A stretch of 64,000 nucleotides of DNA from an uncultured Ruminococcus sp. (GCA_945868475.1 CAMBLM010000006.1:62001-126000), one strand, 5' to 3'; positions 35,675 to 45,469 are shown, numbered from the stretch's first letter. Notes: generated from the letters alone by a model not told the origin. Numbers and translations: made by a program.

Positions 35675-36454
35675 ATGGCAATTCTTGAAGTAAAAAATCT
35701 TTCCAAAAGCTTTGACGACCTCGAAGTTCTCAAGGATATCTCGTTCAATGTCGAAAAAGGCGAAGTCGTTGCGGTCATCGGTCCGTCGGGAAGCGGCAAA
35801 TCGACGATGCTCCGATGCATAAATCAGCTTGAAAAGCTTGGCGGCGGCAATGTTACTGTCTGCGGACACGACCTTGTAACGGGTTATACGAACGGCAAGC
35901 CTGTTTATGCTTCCAATGCGGAGCTTCGCGAAATTCGCTTAAAAATAGGACTTGTTTTCCAGAACTTTAACCTTTTTCCGCACATGAACGTACTTCGCAA
36001 CATCACCGAAGCCCCCGTATGCGTCCTCAAAATGCCCAAAGACGAAGCCGAAAAAAAGGCTATGGAGCTTCTCCGGAAAATGGGACTTGAAAGCAAGGCT
36101 AAAGCCTATCCCTGCGAGCTTTCGGGCGGTCAGCAGCAGCGTGTTTCCATTGCAAGGGCACTCGCTCTCAACCCCGAGGTGCTGTTCTTCGATGAACCGA
36201 CTTCGGCACTCGACCCTGAACTTACGGGTGAGATCCTCAAAGTAATAAAAGAGCTTGCGAAAGATAAAATGACAATGGTCATCGTAACGCACGAAATGGC
36301 TTTCGCAAGAGAAGTTGCCGACCACGTTATCTTTATGGACGGCGGCGTTATAGTTGAAGAAGGAACGCCCGAAGAGGTGTTTGTCAACACTAAAAATGAA
36401 CGTACCAAGCAGTTCCTGCGCAGGTATGATTCAATAAATGGGGAGGATAAATAA
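35675..36454 (+). CDS. Polar amino-acid ABC transporter ATP-binding protein
   Basis: 259-residue ATPase of the GlnQ/HisP type: [19 protein letters not shown] (Walker A), [13 protein letters not shown] (Q loop), [16 protein letters not shown] (signature), [13 protein letters not shown] (Walker B) and [15 protein letters not shown] (H loop). I chose ATG 35675 (M-A-I-L-E-V) because GGAAAGGA lies upstream. It pairs with the preceding permease. Its stop overlaps the ATG of the next gene by one base (TAATG). Confidence 0.95.
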   Translation: MAILEVKNLSKSFDDLEVLKDISFNVEKGEVVAVIGPSGSGKSTMLRCINQLEKLGGGNVTVCGHDLVTGYTNGKPVYASNAELREIRLKIGLVFQNFNLFPHMNVLRNITEAPVCVLKMPKDEAEKKAMELLRKMGLESKAKAYPCELSGGQQQRVSIARALALNPEVLFFDEPTSALDPELTGEILKVIKELAKDKMTMVIVTHEMAFAREVADHVIFMDGGVIVEEGTPEEVFVNTKNERTKQFLRRYDSINGEDK

Positions 36455-37614
36455 TGGTTAATTTCAAAAAGATCTCAGCGGCATTTCTTGCAGCCGCAAT
36501 GCTGTTCTCGTTCTCAGCCTGTTCAAAGGGCGGAGATGCTTCAGCCGATAATGCTGCGGAAACGGAAACTGTCGCAGAACCGTCTGCTTCGGCAAGAGTA
36601 AGCGTTGACGGCACAAAGTTTATGGTAGACGGCAAAGAGCTTTGGATCAACGGCACGAACACTCCATGGGAAAAGTGGAATGACTTCGACGGTAATATGG
36701 ACGAAGAGTTCTGGGACAAAACCTTTGCACAGCTTGCGGCAGACAATGTAAACTGCACAAGAATATGGATAAACTGCTCCGGCGAAAACATTATCCAGCT
36801 CACCACAAAGGGCGAAGTCAAGAGCATCACAGAGGGTCACTGGACAGACCTTGACAAGCTTTTCGCTATCGCAGAAAAGTACAAAGTCTATGTTATGCCT
36901 ACCCTTCTCTCGTTCGACCACTTCAAGGGTACTGCAAAATTCAGCGCAGGCGACAAGTGGAGAAACCTTATAATGAGCAAGGAAATGACCGATGCTTTCG
37001 CTGAAAACTATGTAAAGACTTTCTGCGAACGCTACGGCAGCTGCGAATACATCTTCGGCATCGATATCATGAACGAACCCGACTGGGTAAAGGAAAATGA
37101 AGAATGCGGCAAGGTCGGCTTTGAGTACCTTTCCTACTTCTTCGGCAAGTGTGCGTCTGTTATCCACGAGAATTCCGATATCCTTGCAACAGTCGGAATG
37201 GGAATGATAAAGTACAACTCCGACAAATATGACGGAAACTATGTATCCGATGAGTTTTTGAAGCAGCTCACGGGACTTGATGATGCTTATCTCGACTTCT
37301 ACAGCCCACACTACTATGCATGGATGCTTTCAAGCATGCCCCACCCGTTCGACAAATCCCCCGTTGACTTCGGACTTGACGGAACAAAGCCTGCTATAAT
37401 CGGCGAAACTCCGAACGATGACGAGGCTCAGATGAACCTCACTACGGCGCAGAAGTATGAATACTGCTTCAACAACGGCTGGAACGGCGTAATGACATGG
37501 ATGGATCCGCAGGAAAGCGGCGACAGCTATGAATATTACAAATACGATCTCACTGCTTCGGCAACGAATCACATGAACGAACTTATCCCCGAAAAGATAC
37601 ACCCTTTGGGTTAA
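36454..37614 (+). CDS. GH5-like glycoside hydrolase lipoprotein
   Basis: 386 residues. Lipoprotein signal (AAMLFSFSACSKGG, Cys ~23), acidic linker, then a cellulase/mannanase-type (GH5 clan A) barrel: VDGKELWINGTNTPWEKW, NCTRIWINCSG, YVMPTLLSFDHF, FGIDIMNEPDW (acid/base Glu), DFYSPHYYAWML (His-Tyr) and PAIIGETPND (nucleophile Glu). It would act outside the cell, tethered to the membrane, probably on beta-mannan or related glucans. It sits where an amino-acid binding lipoprotein would be expected, one base overlapping the ATPase gene. The stop TAA belongs to repeat tag C7. Confidence 0.83.
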   Translation: MVNFKKISAAFLAAAMLFSFSACSKGGDASADNAAETETVAEPSASARVSVDGTKFMVDGKELWINGTNTPWEKWNDFDGNMDEEFWDKTFAQLAADNVNCTRIWINCSGENIIQLTTKGEVKSITEGHWTDLDKLFAIAEKYKVYVMPTLLSFDHFKGTAKFSAGDKWRNLIMSKEMTDAFAENYVKTFCERYGSCEYIFGIDIMNEPDWVKENEECGKVGFEYLSYFFGKCASVIHENSDILATVGMGMIKYNSDKYDGNYVSDEFLKQLTGLDDAYLDFYSPHYYAWMLSSMPHPFDKSPVDFGLDGTKPAIIGETPNDDEAQMNLTTAQKYEYCFNNGWNGVMTWMDPQESGDSYEYYKYDLTASATNHMNELIPEKIHPLG

Positions 37615-38103
37615 TGCGTAATTCGTAATTATTTTGCTTCGCATATTGGTTACAAACGCTTAAATTTCGTAGGGGCGGATTCAATATCCGCCCGATGCAA
37701 AACCCGTATCTCAGGCAAATTCTCCTTAGGGGACGGGTTTCCCGTCCCGAATCGCGAAGCGATTTTTCGGCACCATTATTCACAAATAAAAACCCCTGTT
37801 TTCATCGGATAAAACCGTTGAAAACAGGGTTTTCGTTTATTGTAAAACGCCTTGCGGCACAGAATAGGAAATCCGTCATTTGCATTTTTACGGTAAGGTA
37901 ATTTTCGGAACACCAATGATCTCTTATTCCCAATTCCCAATTCGTCAGAAAACGCCTTGCGGCGCGGGACGGGTTCCCGTTCCCTACAATATATGTATCT
38001 GTACCAAAATTCAGCAAAATTGATTGGTGGATCATATCCGCCAATCAATTGGTGTTTTGCTGTAAATTTGCGGAACACAATAATTACGCATTACGCATTA
38101 AAC
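37612..38103. repeat. Modular intergenic repeat, copy C7
   Basis: A left tag (37612-37632) carries the GH5 stop. Then come GTAGGGGCGGATTCAATATC with CGCCCGATGC (~37670), GGGGACGGGTTTCCCGTCCC (~37729), AATCGCGAAGCGATT and a hairpin (37789-37833, arms CCTGTTTTCA/TGAAAACAGG with a one-base bulge). A partial CGCCTTGCGGC, then a second CGCCTTGCGGCGCGGGACGG with GTTCCCGTTCCCTAC (~37951-37986), ATTGGTGGATCATATCCGCC (~38023) and an inverted tag (38081-38101) follow. The right half looks partly duplicated. Confidence 0.83.
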
Positions 38104-39099
38104 TTATTTCTGCTGTGTGTTTGTGGGAATAGCTGTTGCAGTGTTGTTTGCGATCTCCTTGACGGAGGTAACAAGTCCTGCAAGTCCCTGAATTTCGGAC
38201 GGAATGATGATCTTTGTTGCTCTGCCGTCTGCTGCCTTGCCGAATGCTTCGAGTCCCTTGATAGCGATAACGCCGTCGCTCGGGTTGCTTTCGTTGAGCT
38301 TTACGATACTGTCTGCAAGAGCCTGCTGTGTGAGTGCGATAGACTCAGCTTCGCCCTGTGCTTCGAGTATCTTCTGCTGTCTTACGGCGTCGGAGCGGAG
38401 GATAAGAGCCTGCTTTTCAGCTTCGGCTTTGAGGATAGCTGCCTGCTTATCGGCTTCGGCACGAAGAATTTTCGATTCCTTTTCACCTTCTGCAACGAGG
38501 ATCTGCGACTTCTTTTCACCCTCTGCCTGAAGTATCTTTTCACGTCTTTCACGCTCTGCCTTCATCTGTCTTTCCATTGCGTCCTGAATTTCTCTCGGAG
38601 GGAGGATATTTTTAAGCTCAACACGGTTTACCTTGATGCCCCAAGGGTCGGTAGCAACGTCGAGGAGCGATGTGATCTTTGTGTTGATAACATCACGGGA
38701 AGAAAGTGTTGCATCGAGTTCCATTTCACCGATGATGTTACGGAGCGTTGTTGCTGTAAGGTTTTCGATAGCGCTCATAGGACGCTCAACGCCGTAGGTG
38801 TAGAGCTTGGGTTCTGTGATCTGGAAGAATACGACTGTGTCTATCTGCATTGTAACGTTATCCTTGGTGATAACGGGCTGCGGCTTGAAGTCGGCTACCT
38901 GCTCCTTGATGGAAACTTTCTTAGCTACCTTGTCGATAATAGGGACAACGTAGTGAGGGCCTGTTTCAAGTGTCTTGCTGAATGCGCCGAAACGCTCAAC
39001 GATATAGACCTGAGCCTGCGGAACGAACTTGATGCCGCTGATGAGGACAAGAATAACGATGATGGCTAAAATAATAAGGACTGCTGTAATACCGGGCAT
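38104..39099 (-). CDS. SPFH/Band 7 family (stomatin/QmcA-like) membrane protein
   Basis: 331 residues. An N-terminal membrane helix (AVLIILAIIVILVLISGIKF) leads to a Band 7 domain (VPQAQVYIVERFGAFSKTLETG, DAVFFQI-like DTVVFFQITEPKLYTYGVE, MELDATLSSRDVINTKI). A long charged coiled coil (MERQMKAERERREKILQAEGEK and repeated ILxAEAEKQA units) and a conserved QGLAGLVTSVKEI tail follow. Such proteins form membrane microdomain rings and are typically paired with an NfeD protein, which precedes it here by 42 bases. Confidence 0.93.
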   Translation of the reverse strand: MPGITAVLIILAIIVILVLISGIKFVPQAQVYIVERFGAFSKTLETGPHYVVPIIDKVAKKVSIKEQVADFKPQPVITKDNVTMQIDTVVFFQITEPKLYTYGVERPMSAIENLTATTLRNIIGEMELDATLSSRDVINTKITSLLDVATDPWGIKVNRVELKNILPPREIQDAMERQMKAERERREKILQAEGEKKSQILVAEGEKESKILRAEADKQAAILKAEAEKQALILRSDAVRQQKILEAQGEAESIALTQQALADSIVKLNESNPSDGVIAIKGLEAFGKAADGRATKIIIPSEIQGLAGLVTSVKEIANNTATAIPTNTQQK

Positions 39100-39141
39100 A
39101 ATGATTACCTCTTTCTGTTTTTGATTTTTTGTCAGACTGAC

Positions 39142-39570
39142 TTAAACGTCAGCTTTTTCAACGAGCAGTTTTGCTCCTCTGACTTCCTTAATGCGTACAA
39201 CGCTGTCTTTGGGGATAAGCTCTTCATGTTCCGTAACTGCTATCCAGTCAACTCCGTTGAAACGGACTCTTCCAAGACCTCTTGCCGAGTCGATATCCTC
39301 AACTACAACGGCAGTCTTGCCTGCATAGCTGTCGGAATTTGTCGGAATGAATTTCTTCGGGAAAAGCTTTTTTACGAGCGGACGTGTGAATATCAGCAGT
39401 ATTGCCGAGAACACTACGAAAAGCGTAAGCTGTAATATCCACGATGCGCCGAGTGCGGCTGCGATAAGTGCTGCGACTGCACCTGCGGCAAACCATATTG
39501 AAATGAGAGCCGCCGAAGCTGCTTCAGCGAGTATCGCTGCAACGAGGACGATTATCCAGAAAATCACCAT
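39142..39570 (-). CDS. NfeD family membrane protein (short form)
   Basis: 142 residues: two to three membrane helices in the first ~75 (IFWIIVLVAAILAEAASAALISIWF, LQLTLFVVFSAILLIF) then an OB-fold domain (SYAGKTAVVVEDIDSARGLGRVRFNGVDWIAVTEH). This is the short NfeD that lacks the ClpP-type protease. It is co-transcribed with the SPFH gene. ATG 39570 has AGGTGAG 6 bases before it. Confidence 0.93.
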   Translation of the reverse strand: MVIFWIIVLVAAILAEAASAALISIWFAAGAVAALIAAALGASWILQLTLFVVFSAILLIFTRPLVKKLFPKKFIPTNSDSYAGKTAVVVEDIDSARGLGRVRFNGVDWIAVTEHEELIPKDSVVRIKEVRGAKLLVEKADV

Positions 39571-39892
39571 AAGATCTCACCTGTCTTTCTCTTAAATAAA
39601 TATTGTGGTGTTTACGGAAGAAAAGCTTGCTGTTTATCCGTTGAGAATATCTTAACATAAAAATAAAAAAAATGCAATAGTCGATTAAGACTAAATTCTG
39701 TTGATTTTCCGATTTTAAGGCGAAATTTTGAAACCTAATGTTTGAATCTTGCCCGACCTTGACCAAGATAAACGGCTTAACATAGAATTTTCTTGACTTT
39801 AACGCCGTACTATAATATAATTGAGATATAATTACATAACTACGCAGGGCGGTGTGCGCGAATCCCCTGCTGACCGAAAGGATAAACCGGCA
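39571..39892 (+). other. Divergent intergenic region with ppk promoter
   Basis: 322 bases without a gene. TTGACT (39793-39798), 17 bases and TATAAT (39816-39821) form a good promoter for ppk; TATAAT occurs twice in overlapping form. No repeat module is present. Confidence 0.65.
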
Positions 39893-42067
39893 ATGAAAAA
39901 ATACTATGACAACAGAGAGCTTTCCTGGCTGAAATTCAACGAACGTGTGCTTGAAGAAGCTATGGACGAACGCGTTCCGCTTGGTGAACGTCTGCTTTTC
40001 GCATCTATATTCCAGTCCAATCTTGACGAATTTTTTATGATAAGAGTAGGTTCACTCTACGACAGAACACTCGTTGACGATCAGGATCGTGACAACAAGA
40101 CCGATATGACCTGCGCAGAACAGCTTACAGCCATCTTTGCGCGCTGCACCGAACTTGCGCTCATGCGTGACAAAGCTTACAGCGATATAATGCTGCGCCT
40201 TAAAGAGCAGTACGGCGTTGAACAGGTCGATTTCAAGGCACTTTCCAAGGACGAAGAAGAGTTCCTGCGTGTTTACTTCACCAAGGAGATACTTCCGCTC
40301 ATCTCGCCGCAGATAATCGATAAGCGTCACCCATTCCCGTTCCTCAAAAATAAGGAAATTTATGCCGTTGCGCACCTCGAATCAAAGTCGCAGGCAATGA
40401 AGCTTGGCATTATTGCAGCGAGCGGCTCTTTCTCACGTGTTATCTTCCTCCCGACCGCAAATAAAATGAGATTTATGCTTGTCGAAGAGCTTATACTTCA
40501 TTATATGCCGATCGTCTTTAAAAATTATAAGATACTCTGCAAATCCCTTGTAAGGATCACCCGAAATGCTGATATAAATATGGAAGAAGCACTCTACGAT
40601 CACGAAGTTGACCTGCGCGAAGTTATGACCGCACTCCTGCAGAAACGCAAAAAGCTTTCACCTGTAAGAATGGAGCTTTCGCGCAAGCTTGACGAAGAAT
40701 CGCTCTCATTCCTGCGCAGCAATCTTGAACTCACCCCCGACAAGATATTCCGCCAGAAGTCACCGCTCGACCTTTCCTGCGTTTTTCCGATAAGAGCGAA
40801 GCTTGAAAGCGCAGACCCCGAGCTTTTCTTCAAGAGAGCCGTTCCGCAGAGATCGCGCGAGATAGTTCACGAACTGCCCGTTATCGATCAGGTACTCAAA
40901 AAGGACGTTCTGCTCTATTATCCGTATGAATCTATCCGTCCTTTCCTGCGTATGCTCAATGAAGCGGCTTATGACCCGAATGTCGTTTCGATAAAGATAA
41001 CCTTGTACCGTGTTGCTTCCGATTCAAAGGTAGTTGAAGCACTCGTAAACGCCGCCGAAAACGGCAAGAACGTGCTTGTTCTCGTTGAGCTTCGCGCAAG
41101 ATTTGACGAGGAAAACAACATCGGCTGGTCTAAGCAGCTTGAAGATGCAGGCTGTACGGTCATCTACGGACCCGAGAACCTTAAAGTTCACTCAAAGCTC
41201 TGCCTTATCACGCGCAAAAACGGAAACGGCGTAGAATACATTACGCAGATAGGCACGGGCAACTATAACGAAAAGACCTCCGCACTTTATACCGACCTCT
41301 GCCTTATGACAGCGAACCGCGATATCGCAGCCGAAGCAGGCGCCGTATTCAACGCCCTTTCAATGGGAACGCTCGTTGAAGATACTCAGCATCTTCTCGT
41401 TGCTCCGCTCAGCCTGCAGAACAAGATAATCGAGCTTATCAACGGCGAGATCGCCAAGGCAAAAAACGGCGAAGAAGCTTACATCGGCTTGAAGATGAAC
41501 TCCGTCACCGACCGTGTTCTTATCGACAAGCTTGCCGAGGCTTCAATGAACGGCGTAAAAATTCAAATGGTCATCAGAGGTATCTGCTGCCTTGTTGCAG
41601 GCGTTGAGGGCTACACCGATAATATCGAAGTAACGAGCATCGTCGGACGCTATCTTGAACACGCGAGAATTTATATGTTCGGAAAGGGCAAGGATATGAA
41701 GCTTTATATCTCCTCCGCCGACTTTATGACAAGAAATACTATCCGCCGCGTCGAAGTCGCAGCACCTATCTATGATGAACACGTCCGCGAAAGAATTGTC
41801 CACATCTTCAACACGATGCTTGCCGATAACGTAAAGGCAAGGATCATGCTCCCCGACAGCTCTTATAAATATAAGCAGCCGAAGCTTGGCGAGGAGCTTG
41901 TCGATTCACAGCAGAGCTTTATCGAAGAAAGCGTTGCAAATGCGGCTATTGCGATACAACATTCGCAGCAGATTGCGGCAAAGAACGCAAAGCCTGCAAA
42001 CCCGACCGCAAAGCACGTTAAGGTGAAACGCCGCCGCAGCAAAAAGAACCGCAGGGCGCAGAAATGA
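39893..42067 (+). CDS. ppk: Polyphosphate kinase 1
   Basis: 724-residue enzyme that polymerises the terminal phosphate of ATP into polyphosphate. The N domain (YYDNRELSWLKFNERVLEEA, SNLDEFFMIRVGSL) and head domain precede the two PLD-like catalytic domains, with NLKVHSKLCLI holding the phospho-accepting His (~residue 443) and MTRNTIRRVEVAAPI near the C-terminus. The tail is Lys/Arg-rich (KHVKVKRRRSKKNRRAQK). I chose ATG 39893 because AAAGGA lies 10 bases upstream. It overlaps rfbB by 4 bases. Confidence 0.95.
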   Translation: MKKYYDNRELSWLKFNERVLEEAMDERVPLGERLLFASIFQSNLDEFFMIRVGSLYDRTLVDDQDRDNKTDMTCAEQLTAIFARCTELALMRDKAYSDIMLRLKEQYGVEQVDFKALSKDEEEFLRVYFTKEILPLISPQIIDKRHPFPFLKNKEIYAVAHLESKSQAMKLGIIAASGSFSRVIFLPTANKMRFMLVEELILHYMPIVFKNYKILCKSLVRITRNADINMEEALYDHEVDLREVMTALLQKRKKLSPVRMELSRKLDEESLSFLRSNLELTPDKIFRQKSPLDLSCVFPIRAKLESADPELFFKRAVPQRSREIVHELPVIDQVLKKDVLLYYPYESIRPFLRMLNEAAYDPNVVSIKITLYRVASDSKVVEALVNAAENGKNVLVLVELRARFDEENNIGWSKQLEDAGCTVIYGPENLKVHSKLCLITRKNGNGVEYITQIGTGNYNEKTSALYTDLCLMTANRDIAAEAGAVFNALSMGTLVEDTQHLLVAPLSLQNKIIELINGEIAKAKNGEEAYIGLKMNSVTDRVLIDKLAEASMNGVKIQMVIRGICCLVAGVEGYTDNIEVTSIVGRYLEHARIYMFGKGKDMKLYISSADFMTRNTIRRVEVAAPIYDEHVRERIVHIFNTMLADNVKARIMLPDSSYKYKQPKLGEELVDSQQSFIEESVANAAIAIQHSQQIAAKNAKPANPTAKHVKVKRRRSKKNRRAQK

Positions 42068-43056
42068 CCGTCCTCATAACGGGCGGTGCAGGCTTCATCG
42101 GCTCGCACTTTGTCGATATGCACCTTGAAAGTCACCCCAAGGACAACGTTGTCTGCCTTGATAAGCTTACTTACGCAGGGAGTATGGATAACCTTGCTTC
42201 GGCGCAGAAAAATGAGCATTTCCGCTTCGTCAGGGGCGATATCTGCGACAGAGAACTGCTGAAAAGGCTTTTTGATGAAGTTCGCCCCGATAAGGTAGTA
42301 AATTTTGCCGCCGAAAGCCATGTTGACCGCTCAATAGCTTCGCCGCAGGTTTTCCTCGAAACGAATTATATGGGAACTGCGGCATTGCTTGACGCTTCGC
42401 TCGAATATAAAGTGAAACGCTTCCACCAAATTTCCACGGACGAAGTTTACGGTGATCTTCCGCTCGAAAGCAGCGAAAAATTCACCGAAGCAACGCCGTC
42501 AGCACCTCACTCGCCGTACAGCGCATCAAAAGCCGCAGCAGATATGCTTGCGCTTGCATATTATAAGACCTACGGCTTGAACGTGACCGTTTCGCGCTGT
42601 TCAAATAACTACGGTGAACGCCAGTACCCCGAAAAGCTCATTCCGCTTGCGGTGAAAAAAGCTGTCAGCGGCGAAAAGATACCTATTTACGGTGACGGAA
42701 AGAACATCCGCGACTGGATATACGTCAAAGACCACTGCAAAGCCGTTGAGATGATACTTGAAAACGGTATGGCAGGTGAGATATACAACATCGGCGCGGA
42801 TAATGAGCTTTCCAACCTTGAACTGATAGGAAAAGTTATTGAAACGCTTGAAAAGCTCGGAGTAAAAAATGTCGGAACGGAGTTTGTCCCCGACCGAAAG
42901 GGTCACGACAGGCGGTATGCGATCTCTGCGGAGAAAATGCGCCGCGAACTTGGTGCATTTTCACTGACCGATTTTGATGAAAAGCTCCCCGAAGTCATAC
43001 AGTGGTTTGTGCGGAATTTTGAAGCTGACGATTTTTCATCTTCTTCCGGATTATAA
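42064..43056 (+). CDS. rfbB: dTDP-glucose 4,6-dehydratase
   Basis: 330-residue short-chain dehydrogenase making dTDP-4-keto-6-deoxyglucose for deoxysugars. NAD-binding TGGAGFIGSHFVD, YAGSMDNLAS, AAESHVDRS, STDEVYGDL (Thr/Asp/Glu), YSASKAAAD (Tyr-x3-Lys) and SNNYGERQYPEKLIPL are all present. It overlaps ppk (ATGA). No other rhamnose genes follow, so the pairing with ppk is unusual. Confidence 0.94.
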   Translation: MTVLITGGAGFIGSHFVDMHLESHPKDNVVCLDKLTYAGSMDNLASAQKNEHFRFVRGDICDRELLKRLFDEVRPDKVVNFAAESHVDRSIASPQVFLETNYMGTAALLDASLEYKVKRFHQISTDEVYGDLPLESSEKFTEATPSAPHSPYSASKAAADMLALAYYKTYGLNVTVSRCSNNYGERQYPEKLIPLAVKKAVSGEKIPIYGDGKNIRDWIYVKDHCKAVEMILENGMAGEIYNIGADNELSNLELIGKVIETLEKLGVKNVGTEFVPDRKGHDRRYAISAEKMRRELGAFSLTDFDEKLPEVIQWFVRNFEADDFSSSSGL

Positions 43057-43059
43057 TAA

Positions 43060-43280
43060 AACTATACAAAAATGCCCCTTTTTCAATGGTACAACCATTG
43101 AAAAAGGGGCATACGTTTTATCGCAAAACGCCTTGCGGCGCGGGACAGCAACCCGTCCCCTACGGAAATTTTGCCTAAAATATAGGGTCTGCAACGGGCG
43201 GATATAGAATCCGCCCCTACAATTTTCACTGCAAACTAACGGAGTATAAATAATTCCGAATTCCTAATTCCGAATTTCTC
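43060..43280. repeat. Modular intergenic repeat, copy C8
   Basis: A perfect 19-bp hairpin (43072-43090 with 43094-43112; arms ATGCCCCTTTTTCA...) is followed by CGCCTTGCGGCGCGGGACAG, ACCCGTCCCCTAC (~43150) and CGGGCGGATATAGAATCCGC then CCCTAC (~43196). An inverted tag of the AATTCCGAATTCC type (43252-43277) precedes the aspS stop. The left half is missing. Confidence 0.82.
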
Positions 43281-45062
43281 TTATTCTTCTTCCGTCTTTG
43301 TAACAGCAATGCCAAGGATATCAAGGCTGTCCTTATCGACTTCGGCAGGGCAGGCAGACATAAGCTCTGATGCGTTCTGTACCTTCGGGAATGCAAGTAC
43401 GTCACGGAGGTTATCCGCACCGCACATTATCATCGAAAGTCTGTCAAGTCCGATTCCCATGCCGCCGTGAGGTGCTGCGCCGTACTTATACGCGTCAACG
43501 AGGAAGCCGAACTTCGCCTGGATCTCTTCATCGGTAAGACCGAGTGACTCGAACATCTTCTGCTGGAGTTCATAGTCTGTGATACGGATAGAGCCGCTTG
43601 AAAGCTCTGTGCCGTTGAGAACGAGGTCATAAGCCTTTGCAAATACCTTGCTCGGGTCGCTGTCAAGGTACTGGAGGCACTCGTCCATCGGCATTGTGAA
43701 TGGGTGGTGCATAGCATCCCAGTGCTGTGTTTCTTCGTTCCATTCAAAGAACGGGAACTCTGTGATCCAGAGGAAGTTGAACTTGCCCTCGGGGATAATA
43801 TTGAGCTGCTTTGCAACTTTAAGACGGAGTGCGCCGAGGAGAGGGAGAACAACGTTGTTCTTGTCGGCTGCGATAAGAACTACATCGCCCTTTTCTGCGC
43901 CTGTTGCTTTGATGATAGCATCAAGCTCGCCGTCCTTGAGGAACTTGCCAAACGAGCAGTTCGGAGCATCGTCGTGCCAACGGATATAAGCAAGCCCCTT
44001 TGCGCCGATGCCCTTTGCGTGTTCAATGAGCTTGTCTATTTCTTTTCTTGTAAGAGTTGCTGCTGCGTTCTTTGCAGTGATGGCACGGACTGTTCCACCT
44101 GCTTCGATAGCGGAGCTGAACACAACAAATTCTGTGTTCTTAACAGTATCGGTGATGTCGGTGATCTCCATTCCGAAACGTGTATCGGGCTTATCCGAGC
44201 CGTAGCGGTTCATAGCCTCGGTATAGGTAAGTCTTGGGAGCGGAATCGGGATATCGATGCCGAGAACTTCAGAGAATTCTCTCTTTACGAAGCCTTCTGC
44301 CATCTGCATGATATCCTCCGTATCAACGAAAGACATTTCAAGGTCGATCTGTGTGAACTCGGGCTGTCTGTCTGCACGGAGGTCTTCGTCACGGAAGCAG
44401 CGCGCAAGCTGGATATATCTGTCGAAGCCTGCGATCATAAGGAGCTGCTTGTAGATCTGAGGCGACTGTGGAAGAGCATAGAACTTGCCCGGGTGAACTC
44501 TTGACGGAACGAGGTAATCTCTTGCGCCCTCGGGAGTTGACTTTATCATCATAGGTGTTTCGATCTCGATGAAGCCGTTCTCTGCGAAGTAATCTCTTGC
44601 AACCTTAGCGATCTTGCTTCTCTTGATGATGTTGTCCTGAAGCTTCTTACGGCGAAGGTCGAGATAACGGTACTTTAAGCGAAGCTCCTCGTTAGTGTTT
44701 GTGTCGTCAACGATCTCGAACGGAGGTGTCTGTGCCTTTGCAAGAACACGAAGGTCATCAACGAAGATCTCAAAATGACCCGTTGCGATCTTGTCGTTCA
44801 CGCTCTCACGCTCACGGACTTCACCCTTTGCCATAAGAACATATTCCGAGTGGCAGGATGCAGCCTTGTCAAAAACTGCCTTGTCCGTTGTTTCGTTGAA
44901 TGTGAGCTGAACAACGCCCGTTCTGTCACGAAGAACAATAAAGATGATACCGCCCTTGTTCCTTACCGTGTCAACGTAGCCGCCGACCGTAACTGTTTCT
45001 CCTGCTTTAAGGACTTCGCCGCAATAATGTGTGCGGTGGAGACCTGCCATTGTGTCTGCCAT
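43281..45062 (-). CDS. aspS: Aspartyl-tRNA synthetase
   Basis: 593-residue class II synthetase. An N-terminal OB anticodon domain (VTVGGYVDTVRNKGGIIFIVLRDRTG), motif 2 with a GAD insertion domain (bacterial type), motif 1/2 residues (FIEIETPMMIKSTPEGARDYLVPSR, CFRDEDLRADRQPEFTQIDLE) and motif 3 (GIGLDRLSMIMCG) are visible. I chose the ATG at 45062 because AAGGAGG lies upstream; the frame extends 11 codons further without a site. It lies downstream of hisS in the same direction, separated by a broken RAYT gene, so the two were probably an operon. Confidence 0.97.
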   Translation of the reverse strand: MADTMAGLHRTHYCGEVLKAGETVTVGGYVDTVRNKGGIIFIVLRDRTGVVQLTFNETTDKAVFDKAASCHSEYVLMAKGEVRERESVNDKIATGHFEIFVDDLRVLAKAQTPPFEIVDDTNTNEELRLKYRYLDLRRKKLQDNIIKRSKIAKVARDYFAENGFIEIETPMMIKSTPEGARDYLVPSRVHPGKFYALPQSPQIYKQLLMIAGFDRYIQLARCFRDEDLRADRQPEFTQIDLEMSFVDTEDIMQMAEGFVKREFSEVLGIDIPIPLPRLTYTEAMNRYGSDKPDTRFGMEITDITDTVKNTEFVVFSSAIEAGGTVRAITAKNAAATLTRKEIDKLIEHAKGIGAKGLAYIRWHDDAPNCSFGKFLKDGELDAIIKATGAEKGDVVLIAADKNNVVLPLLGALRLKVAKQLNIIPEGKFNFLWITEFPFFEWNEETQHWDAMHHPFTMPMDECLQYLDSDPSKVFAKAYDLVLNGTELSSGSIRITDYELQQKMFESLGLTDEEIQAKFGFLVDAYKYGAAPHGGMGIGLDRLSMIMCGADNLRDVLAFPKVQNASELMSACPAEVDKDSLDILGIAVTKTEEE

Positions 45063-45274
45063 TTTATTTTCCTCCTTAATTATATATAAAAGCAATCATT
45101 CTCCCAATTTAAAGGGTTTTCATCAATATATTTCCATATTATCCGAAAGTCGTTTTATTTCGGATAATATGGTCGTAATAGGAACACTGAAAAATACGCC
45201 GCCCGAAAATTTCATCGGTCGCATTGATCTGCCATGTTATCTGATATTTTAGTCAGCCAACGGCATTACCGAGT

Positions 45275-45298
45275 GTAGGGGACGGGTTTCCCGTCCCG
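45275..45298. repeat. GACGGG palindromic unit inside the RAYT pseudogene (1)
   Basis: GTAGGGGACGGGTTTCCCGT then CCCG, the same unit as in the intergenic repeats, read in frame on the minus strand as N-G-T-G-N-P-S-P-T. Confidence 0.8.
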
Positions 45299-45443
45299 TT
45301 TGCGGTAATGTCGGGATTTTGTATGACCAACAGTATATGGATATGATTCGGCATAATAACATATTTATCCACAAATACGGTAGAAAATTTATCTGTGATA
45401 AGATTTATATAGTTATCGCAAATAATACCATATTGCGTCAAAT

Positions 45444-45469
45444 GCGGGACGGGAAACCCGTCCCCTACA
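45444..45469. repeat. GACGGG palindromic unit inside the RAYT pseudogene (2)
   Basis: GCGGGACGGGAAACCCGTCC then CCTAC, inverted relative to the first copy, read in frame as V-G-D-G-F-P-V-P-H. Confidence 0.8.

Noticed and set aside
37957-39069. 370-codon plus-strand frame opposite the SPFH gene
   Set aside because: Cys/Leu-rich mirror translation of a well-recognised Band 7 protein, beginning inside a repeat element.
45063-45252. T-box leader in front of aspS
   Set aside because: No GGGTGG-type T-box or stem I; the stretch is the 3' part of the RAYT pseudogene.
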